From positions 86,828-150,827 of the forward strand of contig JAHJNL010000086.1 of assembly GCA_018820855.1 (NCBI GenBank): a stretch of DNA of 64,000 nucleotides, read 5' to 3'. The position numbers were made by a program, and so were the translations under genes. The stretch is from Pseudomonadota bacterium (GTDB lineage: Bacteria > Desulfobacterota > Desulfobulbia > Desulfobulbales > Desulfocapsaceae). A model generated the notes under the pieces. It worked only from the letters and a program-made list of their open reading frames with translations. It was not told where the DNA came from and did not search any database. Below, one piece after another: positions 8,298 through 16,755 of the stretch; position 1 is the first letter of the stretch, and each line of letters begins with the position of its first letter.

Positions 8298-9527
8298 ATG
8301 GCTTCTGATTCCCCCACTGTATGCTCTGCAGCTCTTTTTGTTTCCGGGGCAAGTCTCGGGGCAGGTTTGCTGGCACTGCCTATCCAGACGGGACTGGCCG
8401 GACTTATACCTGCCCTGTCAGGACTCATCTTTATCTGGGGACTCATGTTTATCAGTGGTTTGATTCTGGCCGAGACATTTGTCTGTAACGGACAGTCGTC
8501 CACTGGACTTTTCAGCCTGTATGAGCAGGGGCTGGGCAGGTGGAGTCGCTGGCTGGTAACCCCCGGTTTTCTTCTGGTCTTTTATGGAATACTGGTGGCC
8601 TATCTCAGTGCCGGCGCCACTGTTCTTGCCTCCCTCCTCCATCTGCCGCAGGATGAGTTGCCTCTCCTCCTGCTCTTTTTTCTCCTGAGTTCAGCCACTG
8701 TCCTGGTTGGTTTGCGATTCGTGCACAGGGCCAACGGTGTCTTCATGCTTCTGCTGATTGGTTCTTTTGCGGCCATGCTTGTTTTGGTGGGAACAAAGAT
8801 GGAGAGCAAAAATCTTGTTTATCAGGACTGGAAGTTCCTGCCCTCGGCTCTGCCTATCATTGTTTGCTCATTTGCCTATCAGAATGTCATTCCTTCCATC
8901 TGTACCAGTCTCAATAATGACCGTGGCCGGATACAGCAGGCCCTTCTTTTCGGGACCCTGCTTTCTCTTCTCGTCAATGGGCTCTGGATCATTGTGGTGA
9001 TCGGTGTACTTCCTCTGGCAGATGGCACGGGTTCTCTCCTTACCGCCTTCCAGCAGAATCAGCCTGCCACTGTCCCCCTGGCCCGAAACCTTCATTCCGA
9101 GGACATTCGCTTTTGTGGTCTTCTCTTTTCCATGGCAGCTCTTTATACATCTTATGTGGCTGTGGGAGAGGGCTTACGGAATTTTCTGGCCGATCTTCTT
9201 GACACGCAGGGCAAGCAGAGCAGGGACTGGTTGGTTGGCGGTCTGACATTTATTCCACCTCTGGCAGTGACGCTCATTTACCCTCAGCTCTTTCTGCAGA
9301 TGCTCAATCTCGTCGGCGGTCTGGGCGTGGTACTCCTTTTCGGACTGCTGCCGGCCCTTGTTTTTTTTCGCCAGGTCAGAAAACAGAAACAGCCGGTGCG
9401 ACAGGTCGTTGCCCTGTTGCTCTGCGTGATATTTACTGCCTTGATTCTGCTGGAATGCGGTCAGGAGCTTGGCCTCTTGCAGATCCATCCCCAGGTCGAG
9501 TACTGGCATGGGCGACTGCATCCTTAA
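8298..9527 (+). CDS. Second HAAAP-family amino-acid permease
   Basis: A 409-residue inner-membrane protein with about 11 membrane segments, clearly homologous to the permease at 5388-6623: both share the SLGAGLLALPIQTG-type start and conserved motifs such as FAYQNVIPSIC. It is divergent from sdaA, 240 bases away, so the sdaA locus is flanked by two paralogues. AAGG lies about 12 bases before the ATG. Substrate cannot be deduced; serine, threonine or aromatic amino acids are the family options. Confidence 0.8.
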   Translation: MASDSPTVCSAALFVSGASLGAGLLALPIQTGLAGLIPALSGLIFIWGLMFISGLILAETFVCNGQSSTGLFSLYEQGLGRWSRWLVTPGFLLVFYGILVAYLSAGATVLASLLHLPQDELPLLLLFFLLSSATVLVGLRFVHRANGVFMLLLIGSFAAMLVLVGTKMESKNLVYQDWKFLPSALPIIVCSFAYQNVIPSICTSLNNDRGRIQQALLFGTLLSLLVNGLWIIVVIGVLPLADGTGSLLTAFQQNQPATVPLARNLHSEDIRFCGLLFSMAALYTSYVAVGEGLRNFLADLLDTQGKQSRDWLVGGLTFIPPLAVTLIYPQLFLQMLNLVGGLGVVLLFGLLPALVFFRQVRKQKQPVRQVVALLLCVIFTALILLECGQELGLLQIHPQVEYWHGRLHP

Positions 9528-9642
9528 GTTTCTCCCGGAAAAAATAGTATGCTCTAAACACTGGCATCAGCAGCAGTACCTGGAGCTGTTATCGGAATTT
9601 CTGTGTGGTAACGTTGCTGCAAAATTGGTGTTTGCTACAATG

Positions 9643-9736
9643 GTCGAGAGTATGGTAACTCTCGACTAGGTGTTTTATCTGTCCATTTCTGGACAGATAC
9701 TCTTTTGAAGAGTAATCCGGTCCGGAGTGTTCCGGA
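9643..9736 (+). repeat. Cluster of consecutive hairpins before a small coiled-coil gene
   Basis: Four inverted repeats follow each other in under 100 bases: GTCGAGAGT (9643-9651) with ACTCTCGAC (9658-9666); ATCTGTCC (9677-9684) with GGACAGAT (9691-9698); TACTCTT (9698-9704) with AAGAGTA (9708-9714); and two copies of the self-complementary TCCGGA near 9720-9736. The first two are perfect with six-base loops. The second is preceded, not followed, by a T run. They may form a structured leader or processing site. Confidence 0.6.
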
Positions 9737-9756
9737 ATTGAGAATAAGGAGTTGAG

Positions 9757-9975
9757 ATGTTTCTTCGTATGTTGGCAAGAGATCTGTATCGGAGTCAGAA
9801 GGAAGTGGAGAGCCTTGAACAGCAGCTGTTGGAGGCGGATACGGTTGCAGAGCAGGAGAAGGTGAAGGATCTGCTGCGTCAGGCAAAGGTTGAGCTGGAG
9901 CAGATCCGTAAGGTGATGGAAGGCAGAAAAGAGCAGTCCCGATCATTAATGCATAAACCGAAATCCCGTTTCTGA
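9757..9975 (+). CDS. Small charged coiled-coil protein, unknown function
   Basis: A 72-residue soluble protein, mostly one amphipathic helix: leucine/valine heptads run from about residue 8 to 55 (ESLEQQLLEADTVAEQEK...), with a basic tail. AAGGAG lies at proper distance before the ATG, supporting expression. It is nine bases upstream of the sixA-like gene, so the two are probably co-transcribed. I do not recognise a family; a partner or regulator of the phosphatase is possible but only by position. Confidence 0.65.
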   Translation: MFLRMLARDLYRSQKEVESLEQQLLEADTVAEQEKVKDLLRQAKVELEQIRKVMEGRKEQSRSLMHKPKSRF

Positions 9976-9984
9976 GTAATTGCA

Positions 9985-10488
9985 ATGAAAAGACTCTATC
10001 TTATCCGTCATGCCAAATCGAGTTGGGCGGATCCGACCTTGCGAGACTTCGACCGTCCGCTCAACAAGAGGGGAAAGCGAGATGCCCCATTTATGGGGGA
10101 AAAACTGGCGGAACTGGCAATCAGGCCAGATTTTATCATGTCCAGTTCTGCCAAACGAGCGGAAAAAACTGCGCGAACAATTGCCAAAGCCATCGCTTAT
10201 CCTCCGAAGAAGATTTTTTTTACTGAGGCAATTTACCTGGCCGATGAGAATGAGCTTTATCGGATTGTTCAGTCCTGTGACGATAAGGTGACTACTCTTT
10301 TTTTGGTGGGTCACAATTTTGGGATCACCGATTTTGCAGTCAGTATAGCGGGTGTGCAGATTGATAACATACCTACCTGCGGCATTGCAGCCGTGGAGTT
10401 TGACCTTGATTCCTGGCAGCAGGTAGTGCCGAATAGTGGTCGGCTGCTCTTTGTTGACTGGCCTAAGAAATACAAAAGCCAGCGGTAG
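9985..10488 (+). CDS. sixA: SixA-type phosphohistidine phosphatase
   Basis: A 167-residue protein of the histidine phosphatase superfamily with the catalytic RHA motif near the N-terminus (LIRHAKSSW), a second arginine in SSSAKRAEKTA and the C-terminal catalytic histidine in LVGHNFG. In E. coli SixA removes phosphate from histidines of phosphorelay or nitrogen-PTS proteins. Length is that of the family. It follows a small coiled-coil gene and precedes an MscS gene by 47 bases. Confidence 0.85.
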   Translation: MKRLYLIRHAKSSWADPTLRDFDRPLNKRGKRDAPFMGEKLAELAIRPDFIMSSSAKRAEKTARTIAKAIAYPPKKIFFTEAIYLADENELYRIVQSCDDKVTTLFLVGHNFGITDFAVSIAGVQIDNIPTCGIAAVEFDLDSWQQVVPNSGRLLFVDWPKKYKSQR

Positions 10489-10535
10489 GGAATGTAGTTG
10501 TCCATCTAACTGATTTTGAGAAAAATGGAGTGATC

Positions 10536-12227
10536 ATGCTTCGCTTTTTCATCCGTCTGATCGTGTTGTTCATGACTGTCTCGATGTTTGCCTCCGCAGC
10601 ATCGGGAGTAACTATGTTTCCCCTTGAGCCTCCTGATACCTCGAGTCCGCGAGCTACTCTGGAGAGCTTTATCCTCTATTCGGATGTCTTTTACGCGGCC
10701 ATGCGTGCGCCTGTGCCGGATCCCTACGAGGTGCGGGAATCCCTGGAAAGGGCTGTCCGCTGTTTTGACCTGAGCAGGATTGCTCCAACTATTGCGAAGG
10801 ACGTAGGGCTGGAGTCTGTGCTTCGCTTGCGCGAAGTGCTCGATCGTATCCCCTTGCCGGATCTGGAGGATGTCCCCGATAAAAACGAAGTGAAGAAACA
10901 GGATGTCGTCAACTGGCGTATTCCGCATACGGAACTTGTGATTGGAAAAGTGATGGAAGGAGCCCGGCTCGGTGCCTTTCTTTTCACTCCGGAAACCGTC
11001 GACCAGCTGGATAAATATTATGGTGAGGTTCAACATTTGCCGTATAAGGATGGAGCCGCGCAGGGAATTTACGAGGAGTATATCTATTCTTCCGGCTGGC
11101 TGATACCGGACGGTTTCATCAGCAGGCTTCCCAGCTGGATGAAACAGGGATACCTGGGGCAGGCCATGTGGCAGTGGGCCGGGCTTGTTCTTACCATTGC
11201 TTTGGGCGGACTGTTGCTTTGGCCGTTGCTCAGATGGCACAGAAACTGGAAAAACAGGGAAAGCAGCAGCGCATGGCGTTTGGTGCGGTTGGTCTTTCCT
11301 CTGTCCGCTATGGGGTTGTGCTTCGTTATGGAGTACATTATCAATACTCAGGTCAATATTACCGGCAGGGTGCTGACCGCCACCACCATGGCAATAGAGG
11401 CCCTGTTTTTCCTCTTTGTCGCCTGGGCTATTCTTGTAGGCGGCAATGTCGTTATGCATGGAATCATCACTTCTCGGCATATAAAGGAAGAAGCGCTGGA
11501 TGCCGATGTCATCAAGCTGGTTTGTCGTCTGGTCTCCTTCGCTCTGGTCTTTACCTTGTTTTATAGGGCGGGCAGTTATTTCGGTCTTCCGGTAACAGCT
11601 GTCTTTGCCTCTGCCGGTATTGCCGGGGTGGCGGTTGCTCTGGCAGCGCGTGAGACCTTGGCTAATTTTTTCGGAGGAGTGTCTATTTTCCTGGACCGCC
11701 CTTTCCGAGCCGGAGATTATATCGTTCTCGATAGCGGTGAACGAGGTGAGGTCAAAGCCGTCGGTATGCGCAGTACGCGACTTCAGACCCGCGATGATGT
11801 GCTTATTACCATTCCTAATTCGGTTATCACCAATCTGAAGATAGTCAATCAAAGTAAGCCCCAACAGGATTTTCGCATACGCATTAAAATCGGTGTTGCT
11901 TACACTTCGGATCTGGAGAAAGTGGAGAAAGTCCTTGAGGATGTGGCACGGAACAACGCGATGGTGATGAAGACACCAGCGCCGCGGGTGCGGTTACGAA
12001 CTTTTGGGGACTTTTCTATTAACTTCGAATTGTTGGTGTGGGCCAGCCGGCCACAGGAGCGAGGACGGCTGACGCATGAGCTAAGTAAGGCGATTTTTTA
12101 TCGTTTCAAAGAAGAAGGGATTGAGATTCCGTTTCCGCAGTGGGATATTCATATGCGAACTGGCAAGGAAGACGCAGAGAGACAGGCGGAATATGTTATG
12201 GAGAGTTCTTCGCGAGATAATTTGTAG
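10536..12227 (+). CDS. MscS-family mechanosensitive channel with an extended N-terminus
   Basis: A 563-residue membrane protein. Residues 1-25 look like a signal peptide, about 180 residues of periplasmic domain follow, then four to five membrane segments ending in the pore helix (VFASAGIAGVAVALAARETLANFFGG), and the MscS beta and C-terminal domains (FLDRPFRAGDYIVL, then PNS near residue 420). Such channels release solutes on hypo-osmotic shock. The start at 10536 is supported by GGAG five bases upstream. It is larger than MscS (about 286 residues) and resembles the YbdG/YnaI-type or plant-like MSL class. Confidence 0.88.
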   Translation: MLRFFIRLIVLFMTVSMFASAASGVTMFPLEPPDTSSPRATLESFILYSDVFYAAMRAPVPDPYEVRESLERAVRCFDLSRIAPTIAKDVGLESVLRLREVLDRIPLPDLEDVPDKNEVKKQDVVNWRIPHTELVIGKVMEGARLGAFLFTPETVDQLDKYYGEVQHLPYKDGAAQGIYEEYIYSSGWLIPDGFISRLPSWMKQGYLGQAMWQWAGLVLTIALGGLLLWPLLRWHRNWKNRESSSAWRLVRLVFPLSAMGLCFVMEYIINTQVNITGRVLTATTMAIEALFFLFVAWAILVGGNVVMHGIITSRHIKEEALDADVIKLVCRLVSFALVFTLFYRAGSYFGLPVTAVFASAGIAGVAVALAARETLANFFGGVSIFLDRPFRAGDYIVLDSGERGEVKAVGMRSTRLQTRDDVLITIPNSVITNLKIVNQSKPQQDFRIRIKIGVAYTSDLEKVEKVLEDVARNNAMVMKTPAPRVRLRTFGDFSINFELLVWASRPQERGRLTHELSKAIFYRFKEEGIEIPFPQWDIHMRTGKEDAERQAEYVMESSSRDNL

Positions 12228-12363
12228 TAATCCCGCTCTGTGTGACTGAAAATCTGTACTGAAACAGCTACGTTCGATCATTGAAAAAAATTGGACAGCC
12301 TTAGATAAAATCTGGAGATTTTACTCATTGAATGTTCTTAAGTAATTCTTATTAAAAAATACT

Positions 12364-13746
12364 ATGACCGGTATAGTGGGCAAAAGCCTTCCATTTTCAC
12401 TTCGTAACATCCGGCTCTTCATTGCCCTGCGAGTCCTCTTTAACTGCCGCTTCTATTATCCGGTTTTTACTATCCTCTTTCTTGATTTTGGCCTGACCCT
12501 TGAGCAGTTTGCCCTGCTCAATACGGTCTGGGCGCTGACCATCGTCCTTGCTGAAGTGCCTTCAGGTGCTCTGGCCGATGTAGTGGGACGCAAGTATCTC
12601 CTGGTAGCCACCTCTGTGCTCATGTTCATGGAGATGCTGCTCATTGCTTTTGTGCCCCTGGGGAATGGGACTCTTATCTTTTGGGCTTTCCTGGTCAACC
12701 GTGTCCTCAGTGGTCTGGCAGAGGCCCTGGCCAGCGGTGCAGATGAGGCTTTGGCTTATGATACTCTGGTGGAACAGGGGGATCCTGATGACTGGCCCAA
12801 GGTCCTGGATATCCAGATGCGGGCCAAATCCGTGGGGACGGTGATTGCCATGACTGTGGGGGCGCTGGTTTATGATCCGCAGTCGGTCAATTCGGTTTTG
12901 CACTGGCTTGGCATTCAGACAGAGGTGACTCAGCAGATGAGTATGCGTTATCCCATCTATCTCACCCTGCTTCTCAGCATGGGTGCCCTTATAAGCAGTC
13001 TGATGATGCGGGACCCTGTTCCGCTTTATCAGTCATCTTCGGAGAAGAACCCATTTTTCACGACACTCTGGCAGGCCAGCCGTAAGACCTGGCAGGCCGG
13101 TGCTTGGATTGTCGGAACTCCCTTTGCTCTGGCTGCAATTCTTTTTGGGATGGGTTATGACCATGTGCTGCGTATGATCGTAACCATGACCAGCCAGTAT
13201 TTTCGTCTCATTGCTCTGCCTGAGGCCAGTTTTGGTCTGATCGGAGCAGTGTTTGCCAGCCTTGGTTTTGTCATCCCGAAACTGGCCAGGGAGATGGTAC
13301 ATCGCAACACCCCGGCAGGGAATGCGAGTTATCTTGCCGCAATAACGCTTGTTGCCCTCTGGAGCCTGACCGGATTCATTCCTTATTTCGGTCTGTTGCC
13401 CATGGCCCTGATCTACAGCGGGATGATGCTGACCTCGTTTTTCACCAGTCATTATCTGAACCGGATCACCGAATCGCATCAGCGGGCTACGGTACTCAGT
13501 TTCAAAGGGCTAGCCTTTAACCTGGCCTATGGCATGGTCGGGGTTCTTTTTGCGGGGCTGATGCAGGAGCTGCGAAAGAGTGTGGCGGTTTCCCGGCCTG
13601 ACCTGTCCCTGCCTCTTGTTGAGGCCCAGGCCTTTCGTCAGGCCATTGGCTGGTTTCCCTGGTATACCTTGTGTATTCTTGGCCTGATCGTTTGCTTCAG
13701 TGCCTGGTCACTGAGAAACTCCGAGGTTCATCGCAAGGCTGGCTGA
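12364..13746 (+). CDS. Major facilitator superfamily transporter
   Basis: A 460-residue inner-membrane protein with about 12 membrane segments. The loop between segments 2 and 3 has the MFS signature (PSGALADVVGRKYLL near residue 62), and a large hydrophilic loop follows segment 6. Best family resemblance is to uncharacterised drug-efflux-like MFS proteins; the substrate cannot be told. It follows the mscS gene by 136 bases on the same strand. The ribosome site is poor. Confidence 0.8.
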   Translation: MTGIVGKSLPFSLRNIRLFIALRVLFNCRFYYPVFTILFLDFGLTLEQFALLNTVWALTIVLAEVPSGALADVVGRKYLLVATSVLMFMEMLLIAFVPLGNGTLIFWAFLVNRVLSGLAEALASGADEALAYDTLVEQGDPDDWPKVLDIQMRAKSVGTVIAMTVGALVYDPQSVNSVLHWLGIQTEVTQQMSMRYPIYLTLLLSMGALISSLMMRDPVPLYQSSSEKNPFFTTLWQASRKTWQAGAWIVGTPFALAAILFGMGYDHVLRMIVTMTSQYFRLIALPEASFGLIGAVFASLGFVIPKLAREMVHRNTPAGNASYLAAITLVALWSLTGFIPYFGLLPMALIYSGMMLTSFFTSHYLNRITESHQRATVLSFKGLAFNLAYGMVGVLFAGLMQELRKSVAVSRPDLSLPLVEAQAFRQAIGWFPWYTLCILGLIVCFSAWSLRNSEVHRKAG

Positions 13747-13995
13747 GCTGGTCCATGTAATTATCACGATGCAGGAGAAAGTTTTCTGACGAGGGGGAGC
13801 GGGCAAGAGACGGATCTGTCTGGATAGGTTGAGTCTTTCTTATTACTTCTGGGAGGTTAGTGGATTAGTATGGCTCACGTGGTTGTTACAAGAAAAGCGT
13901 TAGACTTATGGTTAGGAACATAGTAATATTTTTTACAATATATCTGTCTAATTTTTTTCTCGTTATTGATATTCACCATTACTGTCGATACTATT

Positions 13996-14337
13996 ATGTG
14001 GCATGAAAGAAGAAATTCTCAACGTCGCTTCCCTGACTACCTCCTGGAAATAGAGGGGAAGATACAACATGGACAAATGTTTCAGGAAAGGGCGATTCTG
14101 GTTAATATCTCGGCGGGAGGTGCCCAATTCACAACTCTGTACAAGGAACGGTATTACGTTGGCCAACCCTTGCAGACCACTATTTTTTTGCCAGGAAGAC
14201 AGGAGGTCAAGGGGGGGATGAAGACCATGGCCCATGTTATTCGCATTGATGAGAATGGTGAGCATTCACCGCAAGCCAGAGTTGCACAGGCCAATATCTC
14301 AATAAATTTTACAGAACCGTTTCATCTTATGCGGTAA
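13996..14337 (+). CDS. PilZ-domain protein, probable c-di-GMP sensor
   Basis: A 113-residue single-domain PilZ protein. The c-di-GMP-binding arginines are visible in ERRNSQRRFPDY near the N-terminus, and the second motif (D/N)xSxxG appears as NISAGGAQF. The start at 13996 gives the usual PilZ length; a TTG 30 bases upstream is in frame, but neither has a good ribosome site. It lies 22 bases before a membrane adenylyl/guanylyl cyclase gene, so two nucleotide-signalling proteins are probably made together. Confidence 0.78.
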   Translation: MWHERRNSQRRFPDYLLEIEGKIQHGQMFQERAILVNISAGGAQFTTLYKERYYVGQPLQTTIFLPGRQEVKGGMKTMAHVIRIDENGEHSPQARVAQANISINFTEPFHLMR

Positions 14338-14359
14338 GAAATCAGGACGGCAGGGCAGC

Positions 14360-15511
14360 ATGAGAACGAGAAAGCAGGAGCTCAGTTTTTATAGAAGAAT
14401 CAGGATCAGCCTGGGATTGATGGGGATTCTCCCATTTCTCCTGGCTATGTATCTGGTGTTGCAGGAAGTGGGGGCACCGAGCCAAACGATGATAGTCAGT
14501 GCGGCTCTGGTCTTGTTCAGTATTCTCATGGGCTTTGTTCTGTTGCGTAAGTCATCAGATCAGCTTGCCTGCTTGGCCAGAGAGACATCCATGCCTGGAC
14601 CCGGCGATGTTCCTTTGCCTTTGAATGTGAAGGTTGATGGTGAGTTGAAAGATATTGCCACTAATTTTAATGCTGTGGTTGCCCAACTCAACAAGGCAAA
14701 CCGGGATATACAGAGTCGGAGTTTTCAGCTTCAGGAATTCGCCAGAAACTTGTCCGATTCCTACGAGCAGCTGGAAAGTGAAAATCGACTGCGTACCCAT
14801 CTTTGTCGTTACGTTGGGAAGGATCTTGTTGAAAAACTCATGGTGTCCAAAGATGGTAAGCTGTTGAAAGATGAGAGAAAAATTGTAACTGTCATGTTTG
14901 CAGATATCCGTTCTTTTACGGCGATATCAGAGCAGATAGAACCAGAAGAGGTCCTTGCCATGCTGAATGAATATTTTACTGTCATGGTGGACATTGTCTT
15001 CAAATATAACGGGATGCTTGATAAGTTGGTGGGTGATCAGATTATGGCGGTATTTGGCCACATGTCCAGTGAAAGGGAAGGGGCCAGGGCTGCTGTACGT
15101 GCAGCATTTGAGATGCAGAATGCGGCTGCTGTCTTGATGCGGAAACGAGCAAAGGATGGGCTGCCTGTATTTAAAATCGGCATTGGTATCAACACCGGCA
15201 GTGCTATTCTCGGCAGTGTCGGGGCAGAAAACAGAAAAGATTATACCGTGATCGGAGATACGGTGAATGCGGCAGCCCGCCTTGAAAAGCACGCGGGTGA
15301 AAGGGAAGTGGTTATAGGTGAACGTACCTGTAAACACATACCTCCATCAATCTATACCGGTAACAGGCAGGAATTACGGATGAAAAATCGTATGGAGCCT
15401 GTTGTCTGTTACACCCTGACTCCAACAAAAAAGAGAGTGGCCAAGACAGTTACACCTGCGGCCAGGACAATGCGTATACACCCTGCCTTTCAAGGGGACG
15501 TCGCTTGCTGA
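14360..15511 (+). CDS. Membrane-anchored class III adenylyl/guanylyl cyclase
   Basis: A 383-residue protein with two N-terminal membrane segments (about residues 17-35 and 43-62), a HAMP-like or coiled-coil region (about 65-150), and a class III cyclase domain from about 170. Metal-binding aspartates are seen in VMFADIRSF and VGDQIMAVF, the base-specifying lysine lies in MLDKLVGD, and the transition-state Asn/Arg lie in GDTVNAAARLE. These residues are complete, so activity is expected, with cAMP the likely product. It sits just after the PilZ gene, linking c-di-GMP and cAMP signalling by position. Confidence 0.85.
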   Translation: MRTRKQELSFYRRIRISLGLMGILPFLLAMYLVLQEVGAPSQTMIVSAALVLFSILMGFVLLRKSSDQLACLARETSMPGPGDVPLPLNVKVDGELKDIATNFNAVVAQLNKANRDIQSRSFQLQEFARNLSDSYEQLESENRLRTHLCRYVGKDLVEKLMVSKDGKLLKDERKIVTVMFADIRSFTAISEQIEPEEVLAMLNEYFTVMVDIVFKYNGMLDKLVGDQIMAVFGHMSSEREGARAAVRAAFEMQNAAAVLMRKRAKDGLPVFKIGIGINTGSAILGSVGAENRKDYTVIGDTVNAAARLEKHAGEREVVIGERTCKHIPPSIYTGNRQELRMKNRMEPVVCYTLTPTKKRVAKTVTPAARTMRIHPAFQGDVAC

Positions 15512-15642
15512 GGGGGGAGTTCTCTTTTCTTGCCGAGAGGTTCCTTGAAAAGCGAATGTCGAACAGGGTAACATAACATAACGTTTTTCAGTGATAAAAA
15601 ACTTTTACTGCGACTTGCTCGACCTCCTCGTCTCATTGTCTG

Positions 15643-16440
15643 CTACCTTTTCTCTTGTTGTTTGCTTCGCTTTGCCTCTTCAATGGCTGCGAAGTTAAGG
15701 GTGCTGTGTACTGTCATCAGGGGAAAGATTATGGCCATGAGAAAGATGTTGAGGACAGGGACAATACTAACCAGGGCCGGAAAGACACCCAGTCGAAAGG
15801 ATGGTGTGCTGTGGCTGCGTAACCAGTTGAGCTTTTGCCCCAGACTCCAACGCCGGCGAGAGGTCGGGTAGTCCACAAACATGAGTGTAGAGTAGTAAGT
15901 ATAGAGGAGAAAGACTACTACCTGCCCGATTCCGGGTATGAAGTTGGCCACCAGTGCCGCTATGGTCACCAGGATTCCGAAACCGGCAATCTTGACTCCC
16001 TCAAAAAGATCAATAAGTATTCCCTTGATGTTCAGAGCCGTATCCGGTTCAAAATCCTTACCTGCATGTATTTTTTCCGTTGTTGTACTCAGAAAGACAT
16101 AGCCGGGAGACGAAAGCGTGTAAGCAATGAGAAAGGCCAGATAAAAGGCGACGATGCGGCTGATAATAAGAAAAAGCCACTTGATAACCACCCATCCAAC
16201 ATATTTTGTCCATCCCCAAATGCCAGCAGCTTCGGGCTGAGCCAGGAAAAAACTTCCAGTAAGGCTGTCGACAAAATCAACTGTAAGGAGGTAGCCTGCC
16301 CAGGTGAAGGCCATGGTCATCAGGATGAGGAACGCACTCCAGGCCATCAGACGTTTGGAGCGCAGGATAAAGGTAAAGGAGTAGGAGAGCGGAATCCATT
16401 TTGCCGGTGCGGAGATTCTTGGGATGCTGCTGTTGTTCAT
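15643..16440 (-). CDS. EI24/CysZ-like integral membrane protein
   Basis: A 265-residue protein with four to five strong membrane segments and the EI24-family pattern (IPGIGQVVVF and YYSTLMFVDYPTSRRRWSLGQ). In E. coli the relative CysZ is a sulfate channel; most bacterial members are uncharacterised. Sulfate uptake would suit a sulfur-metabolising host but is only an inference. It is a single gene convergent with the cyclase gene and divergent from radA. Confidence 0.72.
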   Translation of the reverse strand: MNNSSIPRISAPAKWIPLSYSFTFILRSKRLMAWSAFLILMTMAFTWAGYLLTVDFVDSLTGSFFLAQPEAAGIWGWTKYVGWVVIKWLFLIISRIVAFYLAFLIAYTLSSPGYVFLSTTTEKIHAGKDFEPDTALNIKGILIDLFEGVKIAGFGILVTIAALVANFIPGIGQVVVFLLYTYYSTLMFVDYPTSRRRWSLGQKLNWLRSHSTPSFRLGVFPALVSIVPVLNIFLMAIIFPLMTVHSTLNFAAIEEAKRSKQQEKR

Positions 16441-16593
16441 GGGAGAGGTTTCTTCGTGTTAGAGTTATTGAGTGTCATGCAGAATAATTTTTGTACACAA
16501 TAGAACTTTTGGGGAAGAGAGTAAAGGGCGGTGCTGTTATTTTACAGGGGGATATGATAGAGTCCTGTTGTTGTTCAGAACTATGACTATTAT

Positions 16594-16741
16594 TTAAGGG
16601 TACCTCGAAAAATTGCCTTTTTGCCCAAGCTCTTCGTCATAGCCAAAAAATAATGCTCACATATCGACCATATGCTGCGCTTATTTTTTCGTCTTCTCCT
16701 CGATCTTGAACAAAAAATCTAATTTTAAAAGGTACCCTTAA
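16594..16741. repeat. 148-bp MITE-like palindromic element upstream of radA
   Basis: The ends are a perfect 12-bp inverted repeat (TTAAGGGTACCT at 16594-16605 and AGGTACCCTTAA at 16730-16741). Inside is a second, imperfect palindrome bounded by runs of A and T (about 16645-16690). It has no coding capacity. The right half is clearly related to the element at 22205-22300 (shared TAAGGGTAC, AATTAG, TTTT, GTTCAAG, GAGGA blocks in the reverse complement). Its right end abuts the radA ribosome site, so it probably changes radA transcription or mRNA structure. Confidence 0.75.
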
Positions 16742-16755
16742 GGAATCGGATTCGC

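Noticed and set aside
10506..11864. Long open frame (about 450 codons) on the minus strand over the mscS gene
   Set aside because: It is antisense to a clear MscS protein, lacks a ribosome site and shows no domain; it results from codon bias of the real gene.
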